A stretch of 33,368 bases of DNA from Bacteroidaceae bacterium (GTDB lineage: Bacteria; Bacteroidota; Bacteroidia; Bacteroidales; Bacteroidaceae). The position numbers and the translations under genes are program-made. The number at the start of each line of letters is the position of its first letter. The stretch's first letter is position 1. The DNA lies in contig JAILKU010000033.1 in NCBI GenBank assembly GCA_024693505.1, positions 1 through 33,368 of the forward strand. Reading direction: 5' to 3'. This document shows, piece by piece, positions 5,388 to 13,326 of the stretch. A model generated the notes under the pieces. It worked only from the letters and a program-made list of their open reading frames with translations. It was not told where the DNA came from and ran no database searches.

Positions 5388-6820
5388 CGGAACGCTACCA
5401 TCTATACAAGGGAGCATGGGTCTTCAACGGAGAACCCAGCCAGGAGCACATGCTCACCCGGGGAGAGGTGAAAGACCTCCTGGCCCGGGGAGGATGGATG
5501 GTGCGTAACTGCTATAACTTCGACTCGCCCGAGAAGACCAGCTTCTGGTACGTCATCAAGGACCACTTCGGCGGCACGGAGGAACTCTCCTCGAAGATGC
5601 GCAACCAGGTGAAGCGCTGCTTCCGCACGATGCGCGTGGAGCAGATCAGCCCCGAGAAGCTGCTCGAGGAAGGCTATGAGGTGTACCGCAAAGGCATTGA
5701 AGGAGAAAATGGGTGTGAGAAAATCCTTAGCCGTGAGGAATTTGAGCAGCGCATTACGTCGGGTGACGAAAACGAGTTCTGGGGCGTATATGAACAGGAG
5801 GGAAACCACCTTGTGGCTTTCTGCACGGTATCCGTGACCGATGACAAGGCGGAGTATCGTCTGTTAAAGGCTATTCCTGAGTATCAGCAACAGTATGCCT
5901 ACTACGGCCTGCTGTACGAAATGAACCGGCAGTACCTGAAGGAACGCGGCTTTAAGTACGTCAGCAACGGTGCACGTTCCATCATGAAGGGCTCCAGCAT
6001 TCAGCCTCTGCTCATCAACAAACTGCGTTTCCGCCGCGTCTATTGCCAGTTGGAGATGCACTACGTATGGTGGCTCCGTCTGGCCGTGCACATCCTGCTG
6101 CCCTTCCGCCGTCTCTTCCCGCACGGCCGCATACGTGCCCTGCTCGACCAGGAGTCGATGACGCGTTCGGCCCTGTCTGCCAAGCGCAAGATGAAGAAGC
6201 GTGCAGCCCTGACCGCCAAGTGGGTGTTCGACCGTGTGGGCGCCTTGCTGGGCATCCTGCTCTTCTGGTGGTTCATCATGCTGCTCGTCATCCTGGTGCG
6301 CATCAAGATGCCCGGCGGTCCGGCTCTCTTCCGCCAGAAGCGAATAGGAGAGGGCGGAAAGATCTTCACCATCGTGAAGCTGCGCACCATGACGCCAAAC
6401 CACGGCGGCAACTCCATGACCGTGGCGGGCGAGAAACGCATAACGCCCTTCGGAGCCAAGCTGCGCCGCTGGAAGCTGGACGAACTGCCTCAGCTCTGGA
6501 ACGTGCTCGTGGGCGACATGAGCTTTGTAGGGCCCAGGCCCGACGTGCCCGGATATGCCGACCAGCTGCAGGGACCCGACCGCGAGGTGCTGCGCCTGAA
6601 GCCCGGCATAACAGGTCCGGCCACCCTGAAGTACCGCGACGAGGAAGAACTGCTGGCCGGCGTGCCAAACCCCTTGCAGTTCAACGACGAAGTCATCTTC
6701 CCCGACAAGGTACGACTGAACCGGTATTACCTGCACCACTACTCCTTCTGCACCGACATGCGGATGATTGTGGCCACCCTGCTCGACCAGAAGATTGAGT
6801 ATGCAGGAGAAAGGATATAA
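5384..6820 (+). CDS. Acyltransferase-like domain fused to initiating sugar-phosphate transferase
   Basis: A 478-residue protein. The start at 5384 is set by the ATGA overlap; the open frame itself runs further upstream inside the GT2 gene. Residues 1-245 resemble FemAB/GNAT-type acyltransferases (SSKMRNQVKRCFRTM, then FCTVSVTDDKAEYRLL and YYGLLYEMNRQYLKERGFKY). Residues 278-475 are a bacterial sugar transferase (PF02397, PglC/WcaJ type): a membrane helix (286-306), FRQKRIGEGGKIF, KLRTM, the catalytic DELPQLWNV (D366, E367), GDMSFVGPRPD and LKPGITG. It should load a sugar-1-phosphate on undecaprenyl phosphate. The fused domain may modify that sugar or its nucleotide precursor, possibly the amino sugar made by the next enzyme; this is inference. 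Confidence 0.85.
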   Translation: MTERYHLYKGAWVFNGEPSQEHMLTRGEVKDLLARGGWMVRNCYNFDSPEKTSFWYVIKDHFGGTEELSSKMRNQVKRCFRTMRVEQISPEKLLEEGYEVYRKGIEGENGCEKILSREEFEQRITSGDENEFWGVYEQEGNHLVAFCTVSVTDDKAEYRLLKAIPEYQQQYAYYGLLYEMNRQYLKERGFKYVSNGARSIMKGSSIQPLLINKLRFRRVYCQLEMHYVWWLRLAVHILLPFRRLFPHGRIRALLDQESMTRSALSAKRKMKKRAALTAKWVFDRVGALLGILLFWWFIMLLVILVRIKMPGGPALFRQKRIGEGGKIFTIVKLRTMTPNHGGNSMTVAGEKRITPFGAKLRRWKLDELPQLWNVLVGDMSFVGPRPDVPGYADQLQGPDREVLRLKPGITGPATLKYRDEEELLAGVPNPLQFNDEVIFPDKVRLNRYYLHHYSFCTDMRMIVATLLDQKIEYAGERI

Positions 6821-6821
6821 G

Positions 6822-6857
6822 GACTAGATTGACTAGATAGACTAGGAAGACTAGATA
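6822..6857. repeat. Tandem repeat, 9-bp period, GACTAGATA
   Basis: Four consecutive 9-mers (GACTAGATT, GACTAGATA, GACTAGGAA, GACTAGATA) fill the spacer between the stop at 6820 and the ATG at 6870. Confidence 0.85.
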
Positions 6858-6869
6858 AACCAGAATTGA

Positions 6870-8123
6870 ATGGAACAAACTAAACGCATATACCTGTGCC
6901 TGGCTCACATGAGTCCTACCGGCATGGAACAGAAGTACATACAGGACGCCTTCGAACAGAACTGGGTGGTGCCCCTGGGGCCCAACGTAAACGGTTTCGA
7001 GGCTGACCTGGAAGCTTTCGTGGGCGAGAAGAAGCACATCGTGGCGCTCTCCTCGGGTACGGCAGCCGTCCACCTGGGCCTGCTGGCCTGCGGCGTGAAG
7101 CCCGGCGACGAGGTGATGACGCAGAGCTTTACCTTCTGCGCTTCGGCACACCCCGTCACCTACCTGGGTGCCACGCCTGTCTTTGTGGACAGCGAGCCCG
7201 ACACATGGAACATGGACCCCGTGCTGCTGGAGGAGGCTATCCTGGACCGCATACGCAAGACAGGACGTATACCCAAGGCCGTGATGCCCGTCTCGCTCTA
7301 CGGCATGCCCTACTGCGTGGATCAGATCGTACGCGTGGCCAACAAGTACAACATACCCGTCATGGAGGACGTGGCCGAGGGATTGGGTTCTACCTTCCGC
7401 GGCCAGTCGCTGGGTACCTTCGGACGCTACGGCGTGCTCTCCTTCAACGGCAACAAGATGATAACCACCTCGGGAGGCGGCGCCCTGATCTGCCCATCGG
7501 TAGAGGAGAAGGAACGTATAATGTGGTACGCGACGCAGGCGCGCGAGGCATACCCCTACTATCAGCATGAGGCCATAGGTTACAACTATCGTCTGTCGAA
7601 CATCTGCGCCGGCATCGGCCGCGGACAGATGACCGTGCTGAAGGATCACCTGAACCATCATCGCCACGTGCAGGCCTTGTACGAGGAACTGCTGGCCGGT
7701 GTGGAGGGCATAAGCGTGCACCGCGCTCCCTCTGAGGACTACAACAGCAACTACTGGCTGACCACAATCACACTGGATCCGGCCCTGAAGGTGAAGGGTC
7801 AGAGCTGGGCCTACTCACAGGCCGTGAACGGTGCGGTGGGCGGTGCGGCCAGCGTGGTGCACGGCGGCGGTACCCTGCGTACCGACTGTCAGCCCAACGA
7901 TAACGTGGAGGCAATGCGCGTCTTCCTGAACAACAGGCAGATTGAGAGCCGTCCCCTGTGGAAGCCCATGCACAAGCAGCCCGTGTACAAGGATGCACCG
8001 GCCTACGTGAACGGCATCAGCGAGGAACTGTTCCGCATAGGCCTCTGCCTGCCCACCGGTCCGTGCGTATCGGACGACGACGTGCGCTACATCGTGGAGT
8101 GCATCAAGGACGGGATAAGCTGA
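6870..8123 (+). CDS. DegT/DnrJ/EryC1-type sugar aminotransferase (PglE-like)
   Basis: A 417-residue PLP enzyme that transaminates a nucleotide-linked keto-sugar. Motifs: ALSSGTAAVHLGL (cofactor phosphate), TFCASAHPVTYLGATPVFVD, VMEDVAEGLGS (D167 binds the PLP ring nitrogen), SFNGNKMITTSGGG (K196, the Schiff-base lysine), YNYRLSNICAGIGRGQ and IESRPLWKPMH. Between TITLDP and the IESRPLW block there is a Gly/Ala-rich stretch about 30 residues longer than in typical DegT enzymes; similar insertions seem common in Bacteroidales homologues. With the preceding sugar transferase it suggests a bacillosamine-like or related 4-amino sugar as first residue of the glycan. No 4,6-dehydratase gene is in the window. 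Confidence 0.92.
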   Translation: MEQTKRIYLCLAHMSPTGMEQKYIQDAFEQNWVVPLGPNVNGFEADLEAFVGEKKHIVALSSGTAAVHLGLLACGVKPGDEVMTQSFTFCASAHPVTYLGATPVFVDSEPDTWNMDPVLLEEAILDRIRKTGRIPKAVMPVSLYGMPYCVDQIVRVANKYNIPVMEDVAEGLGSTFRGQSLGTFGRYGVLSFNGNKMITTSGGGALICPSVEEKERIMWYATQAREAYPYYQHEAIGYNYRLSNICAGIGRGQMTVLKDHLNHHRHVQALYEELLAGVEGISVHRAPSEDYNSNYWLTTITLDPALKVKGQSWAYSQAVNGAVGGAASVVHGGGTLRTDCQPNDNVEAMRVFLNNRQIESRPLWKPMHKQPVYKDAPAYVNGISEELFRIGLCLPTGPCVSDDDVRYIVECIKDGIS

Positions 8124-8147
8124 AAAGCGTTATTCTTAGGATATATG

Positions 8148-8190
8148 CTAATGGGTAATGTGCCAAAGTGTACGTTACCCATTAGTGTTT
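8148..8190. terminator. Bidirectional terminator
   Basis: Perfect 11-bp arms CTAATGGGTAA / TTACCCATTAG (8148-8158 with 8175-8185), extendable to 14 bp with one G-T pair, followed by TGTTTTC. It lies between the convergent aminotransferase and lipoprotein genes. Confidence 0.75.
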
Positions 8191-8194
8191 TCTG

Positions 8195-8617
8195 TCAGTA
8201 CTTCCTGAAGTTTATTGTGCCTGCTGGGCTTCGCAGAATCATCATGTCGTCCGAGAGGGCGTCGATGCGGAAGCCTCCGTCGGCAGGTACGCCATAGCGG
8301 GCAAGGTCCTGCAGGGAGACGAGGCTGTCCTTGGCGTAGTTGACGGGACGATAGACGATGAGGCTGTCGGGCGTATGGCGGAAGTAGGCCAGATAGTAGT
8401 CGCCCCACGTGCCGTCGTCGTAGTCGCGGAAGCGGATCAGGTTCAGCTGTACGCTATAGAATATCTGGTCTTCCTTTGTGGCCAGTGTGGTGCCGTCGGG
8501 GCTGCGCCACTCCGTCAGTTGCCACATGCCGCCCAGGTCGCCGTTGTGGTCGCGCTTGTTGTCGCAGGCCGAGAGGGTCAGCAACAGGAGTATGGGGGTG
8601 AGGATGAACTTCTTCAT
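8195..8617 (-). CDS. Lipocalin-like lipoprotein
   Basis: A 140-residue protein with a lipoprotein signal peptide (MKKFILTPILLLLTLSAC, Cys 18). The mature part opens GGMWQLTEWRSPDG, the usual start of Bacteroidetes lipocalin-like domains (G-x-W-x-L), and continues as short beta strands to the end INFRKY. It overlaps the stop of the Wzi gene by ATGA (8614-8617), so it is translated after Wzi and probably serves the same outer-membrane process. The ligand is unknown. Confidence 0.75.
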   Translation of the reverse strand: MKKFILTPILLLLTLSACDNKRDHNGDLGGMWQLTEWRSPDGTTLATKEDQIFYSVQLNLIRFRDYDDGTWGDYYLAYFRHTPDSLIVYRPVNYAKDSLVSLQDLARYGVPADGGFRIDALSDDMMILRSPAGTINFRKY

Positions 8618-10155
8618 GGACGTTTGGGATTTATGGGGTTTGAATAGACCACGGTGAGCATGGCGCCGTTCGAGCGGCCCAGCAGCGGGCCGTGGTTGTG
8701 GCCGTAGGAGAGGTCGATGCGCAGCCCCTCTACACGGTGTACCTTGTAGCTGACACCGGCCAGCAGGTAGGTGCCTTTCTGCGGATCGAGGAGCGGGCGC
8801 TGGTAGGTGCCCAGGCTCTCCATGCAGGTGAGCATCAGCTTCCAGTCGAGATAGCTTGTGGCCGCTCCGCTCAGGCCCATGTGTAGGCTCTTGAGGCGGT
8901 TGTGGAAGGCGTATATCTCGTTGCGGCCGTTGAAGTTGTAGATGGGGGAGAGGAAAAGAGGGCTTCCCATGACGAAGCCAGCATGCTGCCAGGCGCCGTA
9001 GATGTGGTTGTTGTAGTACTCATCGACGGCCGAGACTTGCTCGGGCAGGGTGGGAGTGGCGTCGTGGTAGATGGGTCCGCTCTGGTCTTTTGAGAACATA
9101 GCCTCGAAGACTATGGCATCGATGTAGGGCCTGAAGGGCGGGTTCAGCTCAATGCCGATGAGCATGTCCTTCCAGGCGTATTGCATGAAGAGCTGGCTCT
9201 GGTCCTCGAAGAAGTGCTCCATGTAGATGCTGGCCCTCGTTTCCTGGTCGTTTAGGCCAGAGTGGTTGTAGTAGTCGAGGCGCGCGTGCCACGAGCCCAG
9301 CTGGTTGCCAGCCTTGTTGCTGAAGTCGCCGTCGTTGGAGTCGTTGCCGCCGGGGATGAAGGCGTCCCAGTAGGCTTTAGCCCCCGAGGCTATCTTCTCG
9401 TTGTACGTGGTGGCGCCCTCCTCGCTGTTCAGGCTATGCATCAGGTTCCATGCCTCGCCGCCAAACTGGCAGCTCATCTCGAAGCCTCCCGTCAGTGTCA
9501 GGGGGAACTTATCCCTGTTGCCTATGCGCAGAAAGCCGGCCTTCGAGTGATAGCGCGAACCGGCTGTGTACTTTGTGCCTGAGCCTCGGGTGAACTCGCG
9601 CTGCCATCCGTTGTCGGTGTACCATCCGTAGGCCAGGTGCCCCTTTACGGCCAGCCATTGCTTCGTGCCGGGGATGTCCACAAAGCGCGGTACCTCGAGC
9701 CTTACCTGCGGAAGGGGGCGGGCATTGATGCCCGTGGTCAGGCCGCCGGTGCTGAGCATGTTGTTCTTCAGCTCCAGCGGGCGCACCTTCTGGCCCAGGG
9801 CAAGGCGCAGGTTCTTCCATTCAATCTCGCCGTATAGCTGCTGCAGCACGAAGTGGCTGTCCATGCCGAAGGGCGTGGCCATCTCCAGCCCGTAGCCCAG
9901 GCGCCAGTCATCGTTATTCTTCAGGAACGTGCGGGGCGTGAAAGTGCTCACGCCCACGTCCACGAGGCCGCTCTTCGTGTTGGGTGTGCTAAGGCCGTAC
10001 TCGTTGGCCGTGAACCAGAATGGGGCATAGTCGCCGCTGCTCAGCGAGCCTCGGGCCATGGCCCAGTACCACAGTCCGTCGCTCAGGCGGGGTTTGTCTT
10101 GTGCCCGGGCAGAGAGGGCCAGCAGGCAGAACAGGCATGTGAGGAGTTTCTTCAT
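8614..10155 (-). CDS. Capsule assembly Wzi-family outer-membrane protein
   Basis: A 513-residue protein with a type I signal peptide (MKKLLTCLFCLLALSARA before QD). The mature part is rich in alternating aromatic beta strands, as expected of a Wzi barrel. Family-typical segments are YAPFWFTANEYGLSTPNTKS, LGYGLEMATPFG, QLYGEIEWKNLRLALGQK and the final LRIDLSYGHNHGP with GAMLTVVYSNP. Wzi proteins sit in the outer membrane and help anchor or organise capsule polysaccharide, which fits the nearby glycan genes. It is the first gene of a two-gene operon on the minus strand. I see no good TAnnTTTG in the 65 bp upstream. Confidence 0.88.
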   Translation of the reverse strand: MKKLLTCLFCLLALSARAQDKPRLSDGLWYWAMARGSLSSGDYAPFWFTANEYGLSTPNTKSGLVDVGVSTFTPRTFLKNNDDWRLGYGLEMATPFGMDSHFVLQQLYGEIEWKNLRLALGQKVRPLELKNNMLSTGGLTTGINARPLPQVRLEVPRFVDIPGTKQWLAVKGHLAYGWYTDNGWQREFTRGSGTKYTAGSRYHSKAGFLRIGNRDKFPLTLTGGFEMSCQFGGEAWNLMHSLNSEEGATTYNEKIASGAKAYWDAFIPGGNDSNDGDFSNKAGNQLGSWHARLDYYNHSGLNDQETRASIYMEHFFEDQSQLFMQYAWKDMLIGIELNPPFRPYIDAIVFEAMFSKDQSGPIYHDATPTLPEQVSAVDEYYNNHIYGAWQHAGFVMGSPLFLSPIYNFNGRNEIYAFHNRLKSLHMGLSGAATSYLDWKLMLTCMESLGTYQRPLLDPQKGTYLLAGVSYKVHRVEGLRIDLSYGHNHGPLLGRSNGAMLTVVYSNPINPKRP

Positions 10156-10220
10156 GAACTTGTCAGACTTTCTTCTTGCGGTTTACTTAGGATAAAACAG
10201 GTATGCTGAAATGCTTTTCT

Positions 10221-10787
10221 TCACTTGGTCCCGTTGGGAATGTATTTGAGTCCTTGGTTGTGGGAATACTGGAAATGGTAGATCCCGTGTTTCCCATAAT
10301 CGTCCTTCAATTCCTGACCGTCAAGATAGAAGACCGTGTTTTTCTTCGGTTCGCCGTTTGACTTCCACTTGAAGCTGTTCTTGTAGGCGAGGATCGCCTG
10401 GCGGCCATCGGGTAGATTGAGGGTGATCTCACGTTTGTCGATGCTTTCCTCGCCACTGAACTCGCCAAAAGCCAACCCGAAGTTCCTTGGGGCATTCCAA
10501 TTCTGACGTAGGATCAGGCCATAGAAGTGTGGCATATAAGCCCTTGTATTCTTGTAGTATTTGCGCTCTGTTGCCACCGGATAAGTCTTGTCCTGATAGC
10601 TCACGGTAAGATCCTTGATGAGATTGTCCTGGAAAGTGGAGTCAAGCAGGTCGTGCCCCTCGCTGTCAGTAATGAAGATTTCCAGGTTAATAGGGTAGAC
10701 GTCCCAGATGATATCCTCATTGTTGCCGCATGCCGCATAGAGACATAGGGCAAGCATCATAGTGATAGTTTCTTTTAACCGTTTCAT
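10221..10787 (-). CDS. Putative lipoprotein, unknown function
   Basis: A 188-residue protein. The N-terminus MKRLKETITMMLALCLYAACGNNED looks like a Bacteroidetes lipoprotein signal (Cys 20), though the residue at -3 is Tyr rather than Leu. The mature protein is beta-rich, with a repeated theme of DLTVSYQDKTYPV, LRQNWNAPRNFGLAFGEF and REITLNLPDGRQAILAYKN. The latter resembles lipoproteins with a PEGA- or CarboxypepD-like sandwich, but I cannot assign a family. It has its own promoter at 10835-10842 and lies upstream of the Wzi gene, separated by 65 bp. Confidence 0.65.
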   Translation of the reverse strand: MKRLKETITMMLALCLYAACGNNEDIIWDVYPINLEIFITDSEGHDLLDSTFQDNLIKDLTVSYQDKTYPVATERKYYKNTRAYMPHFYGLILRQNWNAPRNFGLAFGEFSGEESIDKREITLNLPDGRQAILAYKNSFKWKSNGEPKKNTVFYLDGQELKDDYGKHGIYHFQYSHNQGLKYIPNGTK

Positions 10788-10834
10788 ATCTTAATTGAAA
10801 TGATATGGTGCAACAAAAGCTATAATATATGGGA

Positions 10835-10842
10835 CAAAGGTA
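10835..10842 (-). promoter_or_regulatory. -7 element TACCTTTG for the lipoprotein gene
   Basis: A perfect TAnnTTTG on the minus strand, about 48 bp before the ATG at 10787. The -33 region is weak. Confidence 0.6.
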
Positions 10843-10938
10843 GTGAAATAATGTTTCCCGGTAAAAGAAAATTACCTATTTTTTTCCCTTGTGCGCATTT
10901 TTTCTGCGAAAAGTGGTGCAGTTACGGGAAAAAAGCAG

Positions 10939-10946
10939 TATCTTTG
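10939..10946 (+). promoter_or_regulatory. -7 element TATCTTTG for the phosphoglycosyltransferase-like gene
   Basis: A perfect TAnnTTTG, 60 bp before the ATG at 11007 and divergent from the element at 10835-10842. No clear TTTG is present at -33. Confidence 0.6.
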
Positions 10947-11006
10947 TGCGGTTAATTGTGCCATTTATAATAATGTGTGCATAAAATCCAAGAGCAAAAG
11001 GCAGTA

Positions 11007-11945
11007 ATGAGCAACCAAAATACAGAAGGAAGCGCAGCGAAGCGCAAGCTGCAGGGACGCAAAGGCAGGCGGCATGTCGTGCTGGTGGGTCCGTTGGAGG
11101 ACTTGAGTGAACTTTCGGTCGAACTGATGCGCCGCCCGTCGGAGGTGGTGATTGACGGCGTGTTCTCCTCGAGTGCCTCCTGGCAGGTTCCCGAGGGCAT
11201 GGCGTTGAAGGGCTCGCCCTCCGAGCTGCGCAGTTATCTGGCCGACGGGAACCAGGTCGATGATGTCTATTTCATCCTTGGCTCTCTCGGTGGCGAGGAG
11301 ACGCGTTCGCTCTATGGCATGTGCCAGCAGTCGGGCGTGCGATGCCTGGCCGTGCCGCCTGGTGTGGGTGCATTGCGCCGGCGCATGCAGGCCTCGCAGG
11401 TTGGCGATGCCGTTGTGCTCAGCCTGTGCCGCGAGCCGTTCAGCCGGTGGTATAACCGTCTGCTGAAGCGTTGTCTGGACGTCTTGCTCAGCCTGTTGTT
11501 CCTGCTCACCCTGTTCCCCTTGATTTATGTCGTTGTGGCCGTGCTGACGAAGTGGAAGCATCGCGGCTCAGTCTTCCGTGTGCAGAGGGTATGCGGAATG
11601 GATGGTCGTGTGCTGCATTGCCTGACGTTCCGCTATCCGATGAGGCGTTGGCTGGAACGCACGCCCCTCGTAATGTCGGTCTTCCGCGGCGACCTGTCGT
11701 TGGTGGGGCCTCGTCCTTTCCAGCCGGGACAGGAAGTGAATTACCGGCAGGCCGTAAACCGCTACACCGAGCGCTGCTGGACAAAGCCCGGCCTGACGGG
11801 ATGGGCGCAGTTGCAGGGACTGGGCGACGAGACGGACGAGGGCGGACGTCTGGAAGTCCGGGTGCGCGAGGATGTATGGTACGTAGAGCATTGGACGCTG
11901 CTGCTGGACCTGGGTATCCTGTTGCGTGCTGCCTTCAGGAGGTAA
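11007..11945 (+). CDS. Sugar-phosphate transferase-like protein with altered catalytic motif
   Basis: A 312-residue protein. I prefer the ATG at 11007 to an in-frame GTG at 10977. Residues 20-125 resemble the nucleotide-binding-like N-terminal domain of WcaJ/CpsE-type transferases, but without their four or five membrane helices. One membrane helix follows (about 156-180), then a PF02397-like domain. There GDLSLVGPRP, KPGLTGWAQLQG and RVREDVWYVEHWTLLLDLGI are intact. The usual KFRTM is TFRYP (207-211), about 25 residues after it are missing, and the catalytic Asp-Glu of DELPQ aligns with Glu-Arg (E217, R218). It may be inactive or regulatory, or a divergent enzyme. It lies apart from the 4.6-8.1 kb operon. 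Confidence 0.75.
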   Translation: MSNQNTEGSAAKRKLQGRKGRRHVVLVGPLEDLSELSVELMRRPSEVVIDGVFSSSASWQVPEGMALKGSPSELRSYLADGNQVDDVYFILGSLGGEETRSLYGMCQQSGVRCLAVPPGVGALRRRMQASQVGDAVVLSLCREPFSRWYNRLLKRCLDVLLSLLFLLTLFPLIYVVVAVLTKWKHRGSVFRVQRVCGMDGRVLHCLTFRYPMRRWLERTPLVMSVFRGDLSLVGPRPFQPGQEVNYRQAVNRYTERCWTKPGLTGWAQLQGLGDETDEGGRLEVRVREDVWYVEHWTLLLDLGILLRAAFRR

Positions 11946-11990
11946 AATGAAAGTGAATGAGAATATTAATTAAATAAACAACCAGATTAA

Positions 11991-12614
11991 ATGTCATTTT
12001 TAGATAAGTTATTCAAGCGAAAGAAGGACGAGGAACATCGCGTGGGGGGCATGGAGGACTTCATGCTGCTCATCCGCGTGTACTACCAGTCCGTGATGGC
12101 CGCTCAGATAGGCATCAACAACCTGGCTGCGTTGCCCGACCTGCGAGTCTTCAAGCAGACCTACCGCGTGACGACGCAGAACAACAAGCTGGGCCTGGCC
12201 GAAAAGAAATACTGCCGCCGTCTGATCCAGGACATCTACGGCATCAGCGACGGATTCTTCGACGAGATTGACGCCAGCGTCAAGAAGCGTTGCAAGAAAG
12301 TGCAGGACGTGCAGAGCTATCTCATCTCCTTCCAGGGCTTCAGCCAAGACCTGATGATGCTGATGAGCAACCTGATGCAGTGGAAATTCCGTCTGCCACG
12401 CTTCTTCAGCGGAGCCATGAAGGAGATGGTGGGCAAGCAGATTCACGAGGTGCTCACCAAGAACGAGTGGAAGGACGAAGGTGTCCGCAGGGCATGTGTG
12501 GCCGTCAGGAAATACCAGACAGCCCTGGGCTATAGCGAGGCATGGATGACCGAATACGTCCACGCCATCGTTATGCTTGCTAAAAAGGAGCCAAGAAAAA
12601 ATAGTGACGAATAA
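11991..12614 (+). CDS. Conserved hypothetical cytoplasmic protein
   Basis: A 207-residue, mostly helical, basic protein beginning MSFLDKLFKRKKDEE, with no signal peptide or membrane segment. Recognisable blocks are MEDFMLLIRVYYQSVMAAQI, FKQTYRVTTQNNKLG, YCRRLIQDIYGISDGFFDEI and WKFRLPRFFSGAMKEMVGKQ. I believe it is a lineage-conserved Bacteroidales protein, but no function comes to mind. It follows the sugar-transferase-like gene by 45 bp and precedes the promoter of the zapA-rny group. Confidence 0.7.
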   Translation: MSFLDKLFKRKKDEEHRVGGMEDFMLLIRVYYQSVMAAQIGINNLAALPDLRVFKQTYRVTTQNNKLGLAEKKYCRRLIQDIYGISDGFFDEIDASVKKRCKKVQDVQSYLISFQGFSQDLMMLMSNLMQWKFRLPRFFSGAMKEMVGKQIHEVLTKNEWKDEGVRRACVAVRKYQTALGYSEAWMTEYVHAIVMLAKKEPRKNSDE

Positions 12615-12615
12615 A

Positions 12616-12647
12616 TTTGGCACTAAGAAGAAAATAAGCTATCTTTG
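12616..12647 (+). promoter_or_regulatory. Strong sigma-ABfr promoter
   Basis: TTTG at 12616-12619, exactly 20 nt, TATCTTTG at 12640-12647. It drives the coiled-coil/zapA/rny group, with a leader of about 22 nt. Confidence 0.85.
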
Positions 12648-12675
12648 TCGGCGAAATACTTCAAATTCTGCGTAA

Positions 12676-12972
12676 ATGAATGCACAATTAAACGAATTAG
12701 TCCTCAGATTGGAGACCCGAACGCGTCAGTTACTGTTGCGTCACAAGAAGATGCAGCAGCAGCTGGAGCAACTGCAGCAACGCCTGCAGCAGCGCGAGGA
12801 TGAGATTCTGGAACTGCAGGTCAGGAACGAAGAACTGGAGCAGAAGTACGCCCATCTCAAGATGGCAAAATATATCGATATGGCCGATGACGACATCAAG
12901 GACATGCGAGGCCGTATCAACCGAATGGTGCGAGACATTGACAAGTGTATCGCCATGTTGAAAGTAACGTAA
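12676..12972 (+). CDS. Coiled-coil protein upstream of zapA
   Basis: A 98-residue protein, almost entirely a coiled coil: residues 5-62 show continuous heptads with a Gln-rich core (QQQLEQLQQRLQQREDEILE). The C-terminal part DMADDDIKDMRGRINRMVRD is another helix. A small coiled-coil gene in front of zapA is usual in Bacteroidetes and may be a ZapB-like partner in division-ring assembly; this is inferred from position and shape only. It is co-transcribed with zapA, 17 bp downstream. Confidence 0.75.
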   Translation: MNAQLNELVLRLETRTRQLLLRHKKMQQQLEQLQQRLQQREDEILELQVRNEELEQKYAHLKMAKYIDMADDDIKDMRGRINRMVRDIDKCIAMLKVT

Positions 12973-12989
12973 CGTAGCAGAACGTAGTC

Positions 12990-13292
12990 ATGGAACAGCA
13001 GAACGATACATTATCAATAACCCTCCGCTTCGGCATCTGGACCCTGCCCATCGTCATAAGACGGGAAGACGAGTATGCCTACAGGCAGGCCGAGGTGCTT
13101 ATCAAGGAGAGGTACAACTACTATACAAGCAATTTCAAGAACCAGTCGACGGAAATGTATCTGGTGATGACGATGCTCGACATTGCCGTACAGATGAAGC
13201 AGAAGGAGATTAACTTCGACCTGACGCCCGTCACCAAACGCCTGGAGCCCCTGCTTGCCGAGTTGGAGTCTGCACTAAAGACAGAGAGTTGA
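12990..13292 (+). CDS. zapA: Cell division protein ZapA
   Basis: A 100-residue protein of normal ZapA length. The N-terminal beta part (LSITLRFGIWTLPIVIRRED) and EYAYRQAEVLIKERYNYY match the ZapA globular domain. The C-terminal helix (TEMYLVMTMLDIAVQMKQKE) is the dimer and tetramer coiled coil. ZapA binds FtsZ and bundles its filaments at midcell. The spacer before its ATG is made of AACGTAG-like repeats (12966-12988). Confidence 0.87.
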   Translation: MEQQNDTLSITLRFGIWTLPIVIRREDEYAYRQAEVLIKERYNYYTSNFKNQSTEMYLVMTMLDIAVQMKQKEINFDLTPVTKRLEPLLAELESALKTES

Positions 13293-13326
13293 GACCCCAA
13301 TTTATTAATTTAATTTATACACAAAA

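Noticed and set aside
10977..11006. GTG start for the phosphoglycosyltransferase-like protein
   Set aside because: GTG starts are rare in this lineage and the ten extra residues add nothing; ATG at 11007 is preferred.
12601..13326. tRNA or small stable RNA such as 6S RNA in the zapA-rny spacer region
   Set aside because: The spacers are under 65 bp and show no cloverleaf or long stem; no tRNA was recognised anywhere in the window.
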